The translations under genes and the position numbers were made by a program. From the NCBI GenBank assembly GCA_017620025.1, contig JAFZRF010000045.1, positions 1 through 64,000 on the forward strand: a stretch of DNA of 64,000 nucleotides. Reading direction: 5' to 3'. Of this stretch, positions 51,100 to 60,931 are shown in pieces. The stretch is from Ruminococcus sp. GTDB taxonomy: Bacteria > Bacillota > Clostridia > Oscillospirales > Ruminococcaceae. Within the stretch, counting starts at the first letter, position 1; the number at the start of each line of letters is the position of its first letter. The notes under the pieces were generated by a model. It worked only from the letters and a program-made list of their open reading frames with translations, did no database searches and was not told the DNA's origin.

Positions 51100-53466
51100 A
51101 TGAAACTGTATAAAAGGATAGCTGCTTTTGCAGCAGGAGCGGCAACGCTGACAGCTGCCCTTCCTGATAGTATCCCGGCCGTTGCTGCCGGGCCCGCAAA
51201 GGCCGATGTGGCCGAGTATCATGAGGTCGATGCGAACTGGGCAAAGCTGCTCCAGTACTCGCTCCATTTCTACGATGCGAATATGTGCGGAACTGACGTC
51301 GAGGGCAAGAACCGTCTCCCGTGGAGAGGCAACTGCCACGTATACGATGCGAAGGTGCCGCTCAGACCTATGGATGAGCAGGAGGTCGGAACGAATCTTT
51401 CCGAAGCCTTCATTGAGAAATACAAGGATATACTCGACCCGGACGGTGACGGCACAGTCGATGTATCGGGCGGTTATCACGATGCCGGAGACCACGTAAA
51501 GTTCGGCCTTCCGGAGGCCTATGCCGCTTCCGCCGTATCATGGGGCTACTATGAGTTCCGTGATTCGTACGAGGCAGCAGAGCAGACAGAGCATATCGAA
51601 ACGTTATGCCGCCATTTCTGTGACTACTTCATGCGCTCCACCTTCCGCGACAAGTCCGGAAAGGTAATAGCCTTCTGCTATCAGGTAGGCGACGGCGCTA
51701 TCGACCACAGCTACTGGCAGTCACCCGAGATAGACGCAATGGCAAGACCTGCATGGTTCGCAACGGACGATCTCCCGACCACGGATGACGTTTCCGAGAG
51801 TGCAGCCGCTCTTGCTATCAACTACCTCAACTTCAAGGATACAGACAAGGAGTACGCAGACAAGTGCCTCGACTATGCTAAGGCTCTCTTCGAGTTCGCT
51901 GAAAGGAACGAGAAGGGCGTCGGCAAGGGCGGAGACGGCCCTGCGAGCTTCTACACCTCGAGCAAGTGGGAGGACGATTATTCCTTCGCAGCCTGCTGGC
52001 TCTACCTTATAACCAAGGATCACGACTACCTCAAGGCCTGCCTGCCGTACGTTGACTACTACGCTCCTCCCGGATATGTATTATGCTGGAACGATATGTG
52101 GAACGGCGTATCCATACTCCTCGGCCGCATACAGGACGAGTACCCTGAGGTATGTGAGGAATACCGTGAAGCCGCCGGCCGAAATCCCTACGAGGAGATA
52201 GACTTCTGGTACATGGAGGCAAAGGCTCTCAATGCCTACCGTGACGGCGAGAAGGGCGCATACTCCGCAGGCGGATACCTCTTCTTCGATAAGTGGGGCA
52301 GCTGCCGCTACAATACCGCCGCTCAGTTCTGTGCTCTGGTATACGACAAGTATCAGAAGGGCAAGGACAGATACAACGACAAGAATCCCGATTACTGCTT
52401 CTCCGACTGGGCAAAGGGACAGATGGAATACATCCTCGGCGACAACCCGCTTGACCGCTGCTACGTTGTAGGCTATTCCGACAACGCAGTAAAGTACCCG
52501 CATCACCGTGCTGCATCTGGTCTTACCATGGCAGAGGATCCGGGCGAGCAGAAGCACGTTCTCTGGGGCGCTCTCGCAGGCGGTCCCGACCAGAAGGACA
52601 ACCACAGCGATACAACAGCCGACTGGGTATACAACGAGGTAACGATCGACTACAACGCCGCATTCACAGGCGCTGCTGCCGGTCTCTATGCGAAGTACGG
52701 CGATCCCTCCATGAAGGCTGAGCCCAATTTCCCGCCCGCTGAGAAGCAGGACGATACACAGATCTTCGCCGGCGACAGCTTCTGGGTTGCAGGCTACTGC
52801 CAGGATTCACCCGAGTCAACCGGTGCAGGCGTTACAAAGCTCACCTTCTTCGTTAATACCGATTCACTCGAGCCGCATGACGATATCTCCATCCGCTACT
52901 ACTTCAGCATCAAGGAGTTCGAGAACAATACCGGCATCCCCGGCAGCTTCGTGCTCCAGAAGACCTACGATCAGGTCGAGACAGAGGTAGCCGACAAGTC
53001 GGCAACTCTCTCCCAGCCGAAGCAGTACAAGGACGATATCTACTACGTTGAGATATCGTGGGACGGCTACGCCATAGCCAACTCCAACAAGAAGTACCAG
53101 CTCATCATCGGTATGTACTACGGCGACAAGTGGGACAGCACCAATGACTGGAGCCGCAAGGGCATCAAGGAGCTTGAGGGCGACTATGATGATATCGTAG
53201 GCGGAGTCGAGCTTGCAGAGAAGTGCGAGAACGTATGCGTATACGCAAGCGGCAAGCTGATAGGCGGTACTGAGCCCGACGGCACTACTCCCGCAAAGAG
53301 ATACAAGGCCGCACACCTTGTACGTCTCAACCGTATGCTGCTCGGCATAGCTGATTTCGATTCCAAGGAGATCGCGGATCAGTTCGATTTCAACGGCGAC
53401 GGCAGAGTTGACAGCTTCGATGAGGTATTCCTCAGGAAGCTCGTCGTTGCACAGGAAGCGGAGTGA
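51100..53466 (+). CDS. GH9 cellulase with CBM3-like module and dockerin remnant
   Basis: A 788-residue secreted cellulase with signal peptide (1 to about 30) and GH9 catalytic domain (about 40-535). GGYHDAGDHVKFG holds the catalytic Asp128/Asp131, HHRAASG is the conserved His region, and the acid Glu513 lies in YNEVTIDYNAAFTGA. A CBM3c-like module follows (about 555-700; FWVAGYCQD..., VEISWDGYAI). The C terminus (about 735-788) has only one intact EF-hand loop, DFNGDGRVDSFD, with a helix LVRLNRMLLGI before it and no first Ca loop, so this looks like half a dockerin. GGAGG lies before the chosen ATG; an earlier in-frame start overlaps the promoter. A terminator follows. Confidence 0.9.
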   Translation: MKLYKRIAAFAAGAATLTAALPDSIPAVAAGPAKADVAEYHEVDANWAKLLQYSLHFYDANMCGTDVEGKNRLPWRGNCHVYDAKVPLRPMDEQEVGTNLSEAFIEKYKDILDPDGDGTVDVSGGYHDAGDHVKFGLPEAYAASAVSWGYYEFRDSYEAAEQTEHIETLCRHFCDYFMRSTFRDKSGKVIAFCYQVGDGAIDHSYWQSPEIDAMARPAWFATDDLPTTDDVSESAAALAINYLNFKDTDKEYADKCLDYAKALFEFAERNEKGVGKGGDGPASFYTSSKWEDDYSFAACWLYLITKDHDYLKACLPYVDYYAPPGYVLCWNDMWNGVSILLGRIQDEYPEVCEEYREAAGRNPYEEIDFWYMEAKALNAYRDGEKGAYSAGGYLFFDKWGSCRYNTAAQFCALVYDKYQKGKDRYNDKNPDYCFSDWAKGQMEYILGDNPLDRCYVVGYSDNAVKYPHHRAASGLTMAEDPGEQKHVLWGALAGGPDQKDNHSDTTADWVYNEVTIDYNAAFTGAAAGLYAKYGDPSMKAEPNFPPAEKQDDTQIFAGDSFWVAGYCQDSPESTGAGVTKLTFFVNTDSLEPHDDISIRYYFSIKEFENNTGIPGSFVLQKTYDQVETEVADKSATLSQPKQYKDDIYYVEISWDGYAIANSNKKYQLIIGMYYGDKWDSTNDWSRKGIKELEGDYDDIVGGVELAEKCENVCVYASGKLIGGTEPDGTTPAKRYKAAHLVRLNRMLLGIADFDSKEIADQFDFNGDGRVDSFDEVFLRKLVVAQEAE

Positions 53467-53477
53467 TATAAAATTAC

Positions 53478-53511
53478 AGAGGCTGTCCGGCTTTCATACC
53501 GGGCAGCCTCT
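53478..53511 (+). terminator. Terminator of GH9 gene
   Basis: AGAGGCTGTCCGG pairs with CCGGGCAGCCTCT (one G-U pair) around an 8-nt loop and is followed by TTCTG. Confidence 0.78.
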
Positions 53512-53578
53512 TTCTGTACTGTGGCATACCTCCTCCTGCATTCATATCATATACCAGTGAACATAAGGGGGAAATGGT

Positions 53579-53917
53579 ATGGATATAACGATGATAATAG
53601 CCGGCGCAGTGCTGGCCTTCATAGCAGCCGCCGAGGTGATATGCGTATTCCTTCTGCCTGCAAGGAGAGTGAGCCCGCTGTATGCGGCGGTGCTGCCGGT
53701 ATTTGCGGAGGATGCTCTCCTGCCGCAGAGGCTCGATGTGCTTGCGCTCCATTCCGGCGGGAGGACGTCACTTATCATAGCGGACTTTACAGCCACGGAG
53801 GAGCAGCTTGTCCTGTGCCGTCAGTTCTGCTCGAATGAGCCCGATTGCGTGATAGTAAAGGCTGATGAGCTCGAAAAAATATTATTGAAAACATTTGCAA
53901 TTCCGGCGAAAGTATAG
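53579..53917 (+). CDS. Small membrane protein, unknown
   Basis: A 112-residue protein with one N-terminal membrane segment (about 5-26) and a soluble remainder of alternating strands and helices (LDVLALHSGGRTSLIIADFT, CVIVKADELEKILLK). I do not recognise it. GGGGGAAA stands before the ATG, and the gene ends just at the promoter of recD2. No function can be proposed. Confidence 0.55.
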   Translation: MDITMIIAGAVLAFIAAAEVICVFLLPARRVSPLYAAVLPVFAEDALLPQRLDVLALHSGGRTSLIIADFTATEEQLVLCRQFCSNEPDCVIVKADELEKILLKTFAIPAKV

Positions 53918-53923
53918 TATAAT
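53895..53923 (+). promoter_or_regulatory. recD2 promoter
   Basis: TTGCAA (53895-53900) and consensus TATAAT (53918-53923) are 17 bp apart, overlapping the end of the preceding gene. Confidence 0.75.
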
Positions 53924-53960
53924 ATAAAGTAGCTATGTTATACGGAAAGGAGAGGGCAGG

Positions 53961-56240
53961 ATGTCCGAGCAGACGCTTCATATCGAGGGCACAGTCGAGA
54001 GCATAGTCTTTCATAATGAGATCACAGGCTATACCGTCATCGACCTTGACGCAGGCGGCGAGCTTATCACCGTTGTCGGAGAGCTGGGCGAGACGGACGT
54101 CGGAGAAAGCCTTATCCTTGAAGGAAGCTACATCACACACAAGAAGTTCGGCACACAGTTCCAGGCGGTATACTGCGAAAGAAAGCTGCCCTCGACTGTG
54201 GTGAATATAGAAAAGTATCTTGCTTCCGGAGCTATCAAGGGCATAGGCCCCGGGCTTGCGAAGAAGATTGTGAACGTGTTCGGTGACCAGACGCTCTCTG
54301 TCCTGGAGAACGATCCCTACCGCCTTTCACAGGTAAGGGGCATATCACAGAAGATGTGCGAGTCCATTGCAGAGGAGGCAAAAAAGCTCTTCTCGCTGAA
54401 GGTCATCATGTCATTCTTCTCGCAGTATGAGATAAAGTCGCAGTTCGCAATGAACACCTTCCGCCAGCACGGCGCAGATGCGATGACTCTCATCAAGTCA
54501 AATCCGTACATCCTGTGCAGCGACAGCATCGGACTCGATTTCCGCAAGGCTGACGAGATAGCGCATGATATGCACATACAGAAGAATTCCGACAAGAGAG
54601 TCATAGCGGGTATGCAGTACATTCTCCGTGAGAATGCGATCCGCAGCGGTCATACCTGCCTCCCCGTTGATTCCCTGCTCGAGCTCTCAAAGAATGCGCT
54701 CGAGATAACCGAGCGGGATTTCTTCAGTTCGCTCAATGCCGCAATCGACGACCATGAGCTGTTTGACTTCATGAAAAACGACAGGGAGTATACCTACCTC
54801 CCGGATTACTTCTATGCGGAGAGCTACATCAGCGACCGCATACATATACTGAAAAGCTTTTCCTCTCCCGAGGATTTCGACTACGATACCCTTATCGACA
54901 TCGAGGAGGAGGAAAAGAACATACACTACCAGACGCTCCAGCGAAAGGCGATAAATACGGCGATATCACGGGGACTGATGATACTTACCGGCGGCCCCGG
55001 CACCGGTAAGACCACCACCCTTGACGCCATAATATCCATCTTCCGCAAGCGCGGAGAGAGGGTTCTCCTCACAGCCCCGACGGGACGTGCCGCAAAGCGT
55101 ATGTCCGATCTGACGGGCTGCACCGCAAAAACGATACACCGTCTCCTTGAGGTGGTATACGATGCCTCCGGAAGACTGACCTTCGCCCACAACGAGAACA
55201 ATCCCCTTGACTGCGACGTTGTTATCATCGATGAGATGTCAATGGTGGATGTGGTGCTCTTCGAGAAGCTGCTTAGGGCTCTTCGTCTCGGCTGCCGGCT
55301 CGTAATGGTAGGCGATACCGATCAGCTGCCGTCAGTCGGCGCAGGAAATCTCCTCAGAGACCTTATCTTGAGCGGAGAGGTGCCTGTGGTACAGCTGACG
55401 GAGATCTTCCGTCAGGCACAGCAGAGCTGCATCGTCACCAACGCACATCGCATCATATCCGGCGAGCTGCCGGATCTCACCCGCAAGGACAGCGACTTTT
55501 TCTTCTTCCGCCGCTCCGACTACACCAATGCGACGGAGCTGATAGTGAGCCTCAACAGGGATCGTCTCCCGAAGGCCTACAACTATTCGCCGCTTGACGA
55601 TATACAGATAATATCCCCCTCACGCAAGGGCACAGTCGGCACAATAGAGCTGAACAAGGTGCTACAGAACGCACTCAACCCGCCCGACCGTCTCAAGCAT
55701 GAGGTGAAGAGCATGATCTACACCTACCGCACAGGCGACAAGGTAATGCAGACCCGCAACAACTATGATCTTGTATGGAAGCGGGGCAGTGAGCAGGGGA
55801 CAGGCGTATTCAACGGCGATATCGGAAAGATAGTCTCTGTCAACAGTGCCACACAGACAGCTGTCGTTGATTTCGACGGCAGAGTGACCGCCTACACCTT
55901 CGATCTTCTCCCGCAGCTTGAGCTTGCCTATGCTATCACGGTACACAAGAGCCAGGGCTGTGAGTTCGAGGCTGTAATAATGCCTGTAATGGGCGGATTT
56001 GAGAAGCTGAGCTACAGAAACCTGCTGTATACCGCAGTTACCAGAGCCAAGAAGCTGCTGATACTTGTGGGTACAGAGGACAAGATAGAGCGCATGGTAG
56101 CCAATATCAGGCGCACACGCCGCTATACCTGTCTCCGTGCCATGCTGATGAAGGAGCCCGACAAGGATATCTCTTCGTCAGAGCCCGAAAGCACGGCAGA
56201 GCTTATGACTATAGGCGGCATGACCGATACAGAAGAATAG
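53961..56240 (+). CDS. recD2: RecD2-type DNA helicase
   Basis: A 759-residue superfamily 1B 5'-3' helicase working outside RecBC. It has an N-terminal OB/HhH region (GAIKGIGPGLAKKIV, VRGISQKMCESIAEE), Walker A TGGPGTGKTTT, Walker B VVIIDEMSMVD, motif III GDTDQLPSVGAGNLLRDL, and C-terminal motifs AYAITVHKSQG and LYTAVTRAKK. Length and domain order are those of RecD2 (about 720-780 residues), linked to DNA repair and fork stability. AGGAGAGG lies before the ATG. The mreB homologue follows after 21 nt. Confidence 0.94.
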   Translation: MSEQTLHIEGTVESIVFHNEITGYTVIDLDAGGELITVVGELGETDVGESLILEGSYITHKKFGTQFQAVYCERKLPSTVVNIEKYLASGAIKGIGPGLAKKIVNVFGDQTLSVLENDPYRLSQVRGISQKMCESIAEEAKKLFSLKVIMSFFSQYEIKSQFAMNTFRQHGADAMTLIKSNPYILCSDSIGLDFRKADEIAHDMHIQKNSDKRVIAGMQYILRENAIRSGHTCLPVDSLLELSKNALEITERDFFSSLNAAIDDHELFDFMKNDREYTYLPDYFYAESYISDRIHILKSFSSPEDFDYDTLIDIEEEEKNIHYQTLQRKAINTAISRGLMILTGGPGTGKTTTLDAIISIFRKRGERVLLTAPTGRAAKRMSDLTGCTAKTIHRLLEVVYDASGRLTFAHNENNPLDCDVVIIDEMSMVDVVLFEKLLRALRLGCRLVMVGDTDQLPSVGAGNLLRDLILSGEVPVVQLTEIFRQAQQSCIVTNAHRIISGELPDLTRKDSDFFFFRRSDYTNATELIVSLNRDRLPKAYNYSPLDDIQIISPSRKGTVGTIELNKVLQNALNPPDRLKHEVKSMIYTYRTGDKVMQTRNNYDLVWKRGSEQGTGVFNGDIGKIVSVNSATQTAVVDFDGRVTAYTFDLLPQLELAYAITVHKSQGCEFEAVIMPVMGGFEKLSYRNLLYTAVTRAKKLLILVGTEDKIERMVANIRRTRRYTCLRAMLMKEPDKDISSSEPESTAELMTIGGMTDTEE

Positions 56241-56261
56241 AGAACAGGAAAGGAACAAGCT

Positions 56262-57281
56262 ATGGCAAACTCTGATATAGGAATAGATCTCGGAACATCC
56301 AATATCGTGATGACTATGGGCAGCAAGGGCGTTGTGCTCAGCGAGCCCTCCGTTATCGCATACAATACACGCAACGACAGAGTGCTTGCAGTCGGTCAGG
56401 AGGCCTATGACATGATAGGCAGGAATCCCGACTATATCGCAGTTGCACGTCCGATAAGCGAGGGCGTTATCTCCGACGCAGACCTCGTTCACAGCATGAT
56501 ACGTGAATTCGTCATCAAGGTCAGCGGCAGGCAGCTCATGAAGCCGAGGATAGTTATATGTATCCCGTCCTTCATTACCGATATAGAGAGCCGTGCAGTC
56601 GTTGAAGCTGCCCGTGGTGCAGGCGCAAGGCAGATATACCTGATACAGGCGCCCATAGCAGCGATACTCGGCGCAGGCGTTGACGTCACAAAGGCAAGAG
56701 GCCATATGATAGTAGATATCGGCGGAGGAACCACGGATATCGCCGTCATCTCCATGAACGGCGTTGTCGCTTCCAACACCATAAAGAACGCCGGCAATAC
56801 CATCGACCGTGCGATAATGAAGTATATGCAGAACCGCTTCAAGCTGCTCATCGGTGAGAGGACTGCTGAGAACGTAAAGAAGGAGCTCTGCAATCTCTAC
56901 GACCCGAGCGATGATGTTACATACCTCGTCAAGGGCAGGAGCCTTCTCAAGGGACTTCCGGCACAGGTAGTGCTTAGCGAGACCGAGCTCTTCCAGGCGA
57001 TAGAGGATGAGACCTTCGCTATCATGGAGGCTATACGTCAGTCGCTCGAGAACGTACCGCCGGAGCTTGTCGGCGATATCAAGGACAACGGACTTCTCCT
57101 CACCGGCGGCGGAGCGCTGCTCGGAGGACTTACCCAGCTCATCAAGCGTACTCTCGGCATAGACTGCCGTGTGGCAAAGGATACGATAAACTGTGCTGCA
57201 AAGGGTACTGCCGTGGCATTCAGCCAGACAACGACTCTCCTTGACGGCTTTGACAAGGCGGCTCTTGTGAAGTACCGCTGA
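56262..57281 (+). CDS. MreB-family actin homologue
   Basis: A 339-residue bacterial actin that guides cell-wall synthesis along the membrane. It has phosphate-1 motif IGIDLGTSN, phosphate-2 VDIGGGTTDIAVI, ARPISEGVI and adenosine motif LLTGGGALL near the end. Clostridia often have several paralogues (MreB, Mbl, MreBH); the usual mreC-mreD partners are not adjacent, so an Mbl-like or solitary MreB role is likely. It is probably cotranscribed with recD2 and ends at a strong terminator. Confidence 0.92.
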   Translation: MANSDIGIDLGTSNIVMTMGSKGVVLSEPSVIAYNTRNDRVLAVGQEAYDMIGRNPDYIAVARPISEGVISDADLVHSMIREFVIKVSGRQLMKPRIVICIPSFITDIESRAVVEAARGAGARQIYLIQAPIAAILGAGVDVTKARGHMIVDIGGGTTDIAVISMNGVVASNTIKNAGNTIDRAIMKYMQNRFKLLIGERTAENVKKELCNLYDPSDDVTYLVKGRSLLKGLPAQVVLSETELFQAIEDETFAIMEAIRQSLENVPPELVGDIKDNGLLLTGGGALLGGLTQLIKRTLGIDCRVAKDTINCAAKGTAVAFSQTTTLLDGFDKAALVKYR

Positions 57282-57308
57282 TAACTGACATACGGATATA
57301 ACGAGAAA

Positions 57309-57334
57309 GGCCGGAGCGAAAGCTCCGGCCTTTT
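57309..57334. terminator. Strong terminator between convergent genes
   Basis: GGCCGGAGC-GAAA-GCTCCGGCC has a 9-bp stem and GNRA loop with AAA before and TTTT after, so it can serve the mreB homologue and the convergent glycanase gene. Confidence 0.88.
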
Positions 57335-57369
57335 CGGGGTATAGTTAAAGTGTGAAACTTGAAGCAAGC

Positions 57370-60300
57370 TCAGCTGAAAGACTTTATGATGCCGGCATCG
57401 TACTTCTGTACGGCAATGGCATCGTTTCCGGTGATACCGGAAACACCGTCACAGTCAGCGTTTCTTGTGCCCTGCTCGCCGAGCGGGTACTTGGACTGGT
57501 TTGCCACGAACTGGAGTATAGCAACAGCGTCTGCAACATTGATCATGTTATCGCAGTTTGCATCGCCGAGCATCACAGGTGTCTGTGCGGGCGCATTAGT
57601 GGGCGCCTGAGTAGTCTGCTGTACAGGTGTCTGAGAAGAGGACTGTGAAGAAGTTCCGCCTGTGTATACTGAAGCAGGCTTGGAGCCCTTCATGGCATTG
57701 AAGAATATCTGTCCCCACTCGGTGAGGCTGTTGCCGTCCCAGTCATTAACGAGGTCGAGGTATTCAACACCGCCGCCGTTGCCCTTCCATGACCATGCGA
57801 GGTAGCCGAGGCCCTTCTCGTCGCAGTAGCTCATCAGGTAAGCTTCGTCAACGTCGCCGTCACTGTGGTTGTATCCGAATTCTCCTGCAAGTACGGGAGC
57901 ACCGGAGGAAAGTGCGCCGTCGATATTGTTCTTGATGGTGCCTGCGTCCTTGCCGGCTGTGCCGTAGAAGTGGATGGAGAATACTGTATTCTTGTCAGGG
58001 TCGGAATTGAATACGTTCTTGCCCTGTTCCTTTATAGCGTTGGCGTACTGTCCCCAGCCTGCCGCATCTATCATAATCATGTTCTTTATGCCTGCATCAC
58101 GGACTATCTTGATAGCCTGCTGGTTGCCCTGTGACCATGTGCTGCTGTCCCAGGTTCCTACCCACTCGTTGGCGATGTTGAGGATGACGTAATCCTTGTT
58201 CGCATTGAGGATATCCTTCATCTCAGCCCAGTAATTAGCAGCTGCAACTACATCGGAGATATTATCGCTGCCGGTAGCATCGTGAGCTTCAAGCACGCAT
58301 ACGAGCTTGTTCTCCTTGCACCAGCCGATTATCTGCTGTATCTCGGAAGCGGAGGTCTTTGACCACTGTCCGCCGTCGGCACAAACCACACGGACGGTAT
58401 TGCAGCCCTTTGCAGCAGCAGCCTTGAGAGTCTGCTCAGTGTAGCCCTGATACCAGGTGTGAGCCACGTTGATACCGCGCATGATGAACTCGTTGCCGTT
58501 TGCGTCGAGTATCTTCTGGCCGGATACATGGAAGCCGGAGCCGGTGGACTGTGAAGGAGTCTGTGTCTGCTGAGCGGGAGCCTGTGTTGCCTGCTGAACG
58601 GGCGCCTGTGTAGTCTGCTGTACAGGAGCCTGAGCAGCGGGAGTGCCGCCTGTGTATACGGAAGCGGGCTTTGAACCCTTCATAGTGCTGAAGAATATCT
58701 GTCCCCATTCTGTGAGGCTGTTGCCGTCCCAGTCATTAACGAGGTCGAGATACTCAACTCCGCCGCCGTTGCCCTTCCATGACCATGCGAGGTATCCGAG
58801 ACCCTTCTCGTCGCAGTAGCTCATCAGGTAAGCTTCGTCAACGTCGCCGTCGCTGTGATTGTAGCCGAATTCTCCTGCAAGTACGGGAGCACCGGAGGAA
58901 AGTGCGCCGTCGATATTGTTCTTGATAGTGCCTGCGTCCTTGCCGGCTGTGCCGTAGAAATGGATGGAGAATACTGTGTTCTTGTCAGGGTCTGAATTGA
59001 ATACGTTCTTGCCCTGTTCCTTTACAGCGTTGGCGTACTGTCCCCAGCCTGCCGCATCTATCATAATCATGTTCTTGATGCCTGCATCACGGACTATCTT
59101 GATAGCCTGCTGGTTGCCCTGTGACCATGTGCTGCTGTCCCAGGTGCCTACCCACTCGTTGGCGATGTTGAGAATGACGTAATCCTTGTTCGCATTGAGG
59201 ATATCCTTCATCTCAGCCCAGTAGTTCGCAGCTGCAACTACATCGGAGATATTATCGCTGCCGGTAGCATCATGAGCTTCAAGCACGCATACGAGCTTGT
59301 TCTCCTTGCACCAGCCGATTATCTGCTGTATCTCTGAAGCGGAGGTCTTTGACCACTGACCGCCGTCGGCGCATACCACACGGACGGTATTGCAGCCCTT
59401 TGCAGCAGCAGCCTTGAGAGTCTGCTCTGTGTAGCCCTGATACCAGGTGTGAGCCACATTGATGCCGCGCATGATGAACTCATTGCCGTTTGCGTCGAGT
59501 ATCTTCTGGCCGGATACATGGAAGCCGGAGCCGGTGGACTGTGCTGCGGAAGTACCGCTGTTATTATTTGCGGCGGGCTCAGTGTACTGAATCTGAGTGC
59601 CTGATGAAGGGGCCGGAGCATTTGTGGAGCTTATGCCGAGCACCTCCATCATCTTGTTTACGACCGGCTCGCTCTCGGAGTACCAGGTAAGGCTGCTTCT
59701 GTTGAGGTAGCCGTGGCACTCGCCTGCACCGGAAGGATTGGATATAACATTGTTATCCCAGAGCACGCAGGGGATGCCGTAGCTCTTTGTCGTGCTGATG
59801 TAAGCCTCTGCCCACTTCACTCTTGCATCGGTGTTGTTGAAGTTCGAGGTACCGAACTCGCCGATGACAACGGGGATGTTCTTTGAGATGAATGTGCTCC
59901 TGATGTTATCAAGAGTCTGCTGGAGACTTGCGGAGTAGGACTCCGTAAATGTGCTGTGATCGCCAACGGCTGTATTCATAGTGAAATCGTATGGCACGTA
60001 GGCGTGTATGGATACTGCAACGAAATTATCCTGCGGTACGCTGATCTGTGAGATCATTGTAGCATCGGAGGAAGCACAGTAGCCGGGTATCATAAGGAGA
60101 CGTGAATCCCTGTAGGGTGAATCGATGCTTCTTACAGTATTAACGAAATCGGCGTTGAGTCTGTTGATGGTATCCACCTCAGACTGCTGAGGTCCCCACC
60201 ATTCGTGGTCTGTACCCTTTGCTCTCGGCTCGTTCATGGACTCGAATATAAGGTGCTGGTCGTAGTCCTTGAAGGCTGTGGCTATCTGAGTCCATACCTT

Positions 60301-60780
60301 TATGAACTTTGGCTTCATCTCGTCATATGCGCTGCCGAGATCGGGCCTGTCGATCCAGTTCTCATGGTGGAGGTTGAGTATGACGTACATATCGTTATCG
60401 ATAGCGTAGTCAACTACCTCCTTGACTCTTGCCATCCAGGCGGAATCGATGTTGTTGCTGCCGTCAAGGTGCTGGAACCATGTGGTAGGCACACGGACTG
60501 TATTGAATCCCTTTGCCTTGACTGCATCGATCATTGCCTTTGTGGTCTTCGGGTTGCCCCAGCAGGTCTCAGTATCGAGCCCGCTTGCGGTATCGCTGTA
60601 GGAATCGAGCGTATTGCCGAGGTTCCAGCCGATCTTCATTTCCTGTGTGATCGTGAAAGCGCTCTTGTCAGCCGCTGAGACTTCGATTATCTCAAACGGA
60701 GCGATGTTCAGTGAACCGAGCAGACAGGCAGCTGCTGCAGAAAAGCTGATGAAGCGCATCCCTCTCCTTTTGTCATTCAT
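57370..60780 (-). CDS. Trimodular GH5_4-GH5_8-GH5_8 dockerin enzyme
   Basis: A 1136-residue secreted enzyme that should cut both beta-glucan and mannan. It has a signal peptide (1 to about 37) and a GH5_4-type cellulase domain (about 40-395; Glu184 in ESMNEPR, Glu308 in VVIGEFG). Two almost identical GH5_8-type mannanase domains (about 418-728 and 748-1045) follow, closely resembling Bacillus beta-mannanases (FIMRGINVAHTWY, VRVVCADGGQW, LEAHDATGSD, YLAWSWKGNG). Catalytic pairs are Glu542/Glu637 and Glu872/Glu967. A PVQQTTQAP linker sits before the second mannanase and before the dockerin (about 1067-1136, GDANCDNMINVAD). GGGAGG precedes the ATG. The subfamily calls are from motif memory. Confidence 0.92.
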   Translation of the reverse strand: MNDKRRGMRFISFSAAAACLLGSLNIAPFEIIEVSAADKSAFTITQEMKIGWNLGNTLDSYSDTASGLDTETCWGNPKTTKAMIDAVKAKGFNTVRVPTTWFQHLDGSNNIDSAWMARVKEVVDYAIDNDMYVILNLHHENWIDRPDLGSAYDEMKPKFIKVWTQIATAFKDYDQHLIFESMNEPRAKGTDHEWWGPQQSEVDTINRLNADFVNTVRSIDSPYRDSRLLMIPGYCASSDATMISQISVPQDNFVAVSIHAYVPYDFTMNTAVGDHSTFTESYSASLQQTLDNIRSTFISKNIPVVIGEFGTSNFNNTDARVKWAEAYISTTKSYGIPCVLWDNNVISNPSGAGECHGYLNRSSLTWYSESEPVVNKMMEVLGISSTNAPAPSSGTQIQYTEPAANNNSGTSAAQSTGSGFHVSGQKILDANGNEFIMRGINVAHTWYQGYTEQTLKAAAAKGCNTVRVVCADGGQWSKTSASEIQQIIGWCKENKLVCVLEAHDATGSDNISDVVAAANYWAEMKDILNANKDYVILNIANEWVGTWDSSTWSQGNQQAIKIVRDAGIKNMIMIDAAGWGQYANAVKEQGKNVFNSDPDKNTVFSIHFYGTAGKDAGTIKNNIDGALSSGAPVLAGEFGYNHSDGDVDEAYLMSYCDEKGLGYLAWSWKGNGGGVEYLDLVNDWDGNSLTEWGQIFFSTMKGSKPASVYTGGTPAAQAPVQQTTQAPVQQATQAPAQQTQTPSQSTGSGFHVSGQKILDANGNEFIMRGINVAHTWYQGYTEQTLKAAAAKGCNTVRVVCADGGQWSKTSASEIQQIIGWCKENKLVCVLEAHDATGSDNISDVVAAANYWAEMKDILNANKDYVILNIANEWVGTWDSSTWSQGNQQAIKIVRDAGIKNMIMIDAAGWGQYANAIKEQGKNVFNSDPDKNTVFSIHFYGTAGKDAGTIKNNIDGALSSGAPVLAGEFGYNHSDGDVDEAYLMSYCDEKGLGYLAWSWKGNGGGVEYLDLVNDWDGNSLTEWGQIFFNAMKGSKPASVYTGGTSSQSSSQTPVQQTTQAPTNAPAQTPVMLGDANCDNMINVADAVAILQFVANQSKYPLGEQGTRNADCDGVSGITGNDAIAVQKYDAGIIKSFS
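57660..59540 (-). repeat. 990-nt tandem duplication inside glycanase gene
   Basis: The two mannanase-coding stretches lie 990 nt (330 codons) apart and are nearly identical at nucleotide level over about 890 nt, mostly differing at third positions. This points to recent duplication or continuing gene conversion, and also makes a likely site of assembly collapse or copy-number change. Confidence 0.9.
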
Positions 60781-60881
60781 AATTCTTTCCTCCCTTATTT
60801 TCCACGGAGAGCAGTGCAGGACTCTCCTTATCCGAAGCAGCTCCAGACCGGATACGGAACCGCTCAGATGACCTTGTTTCC

Positions 60882-60925
60882 CAGAGGTTCGGATTAAATT
60901 ATTCTTAATTTATGCCTTAACCTCT
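60882..60925 (-). promoter_or_regulatory. 5' end stem-loop of glycanase mRNA
   Basis: On the minus strand AGAGGTT (60919-60925) pairs with AACCTCT (about 60884-60890), with an inner AAATTA/TAATTT pairing. The stem begins at the predicted transcription start, the arrangement known to stabilise mRNAs in Firmicutes. Confidence 0.5.
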
Positions 60926-60931
60926 GATTAA

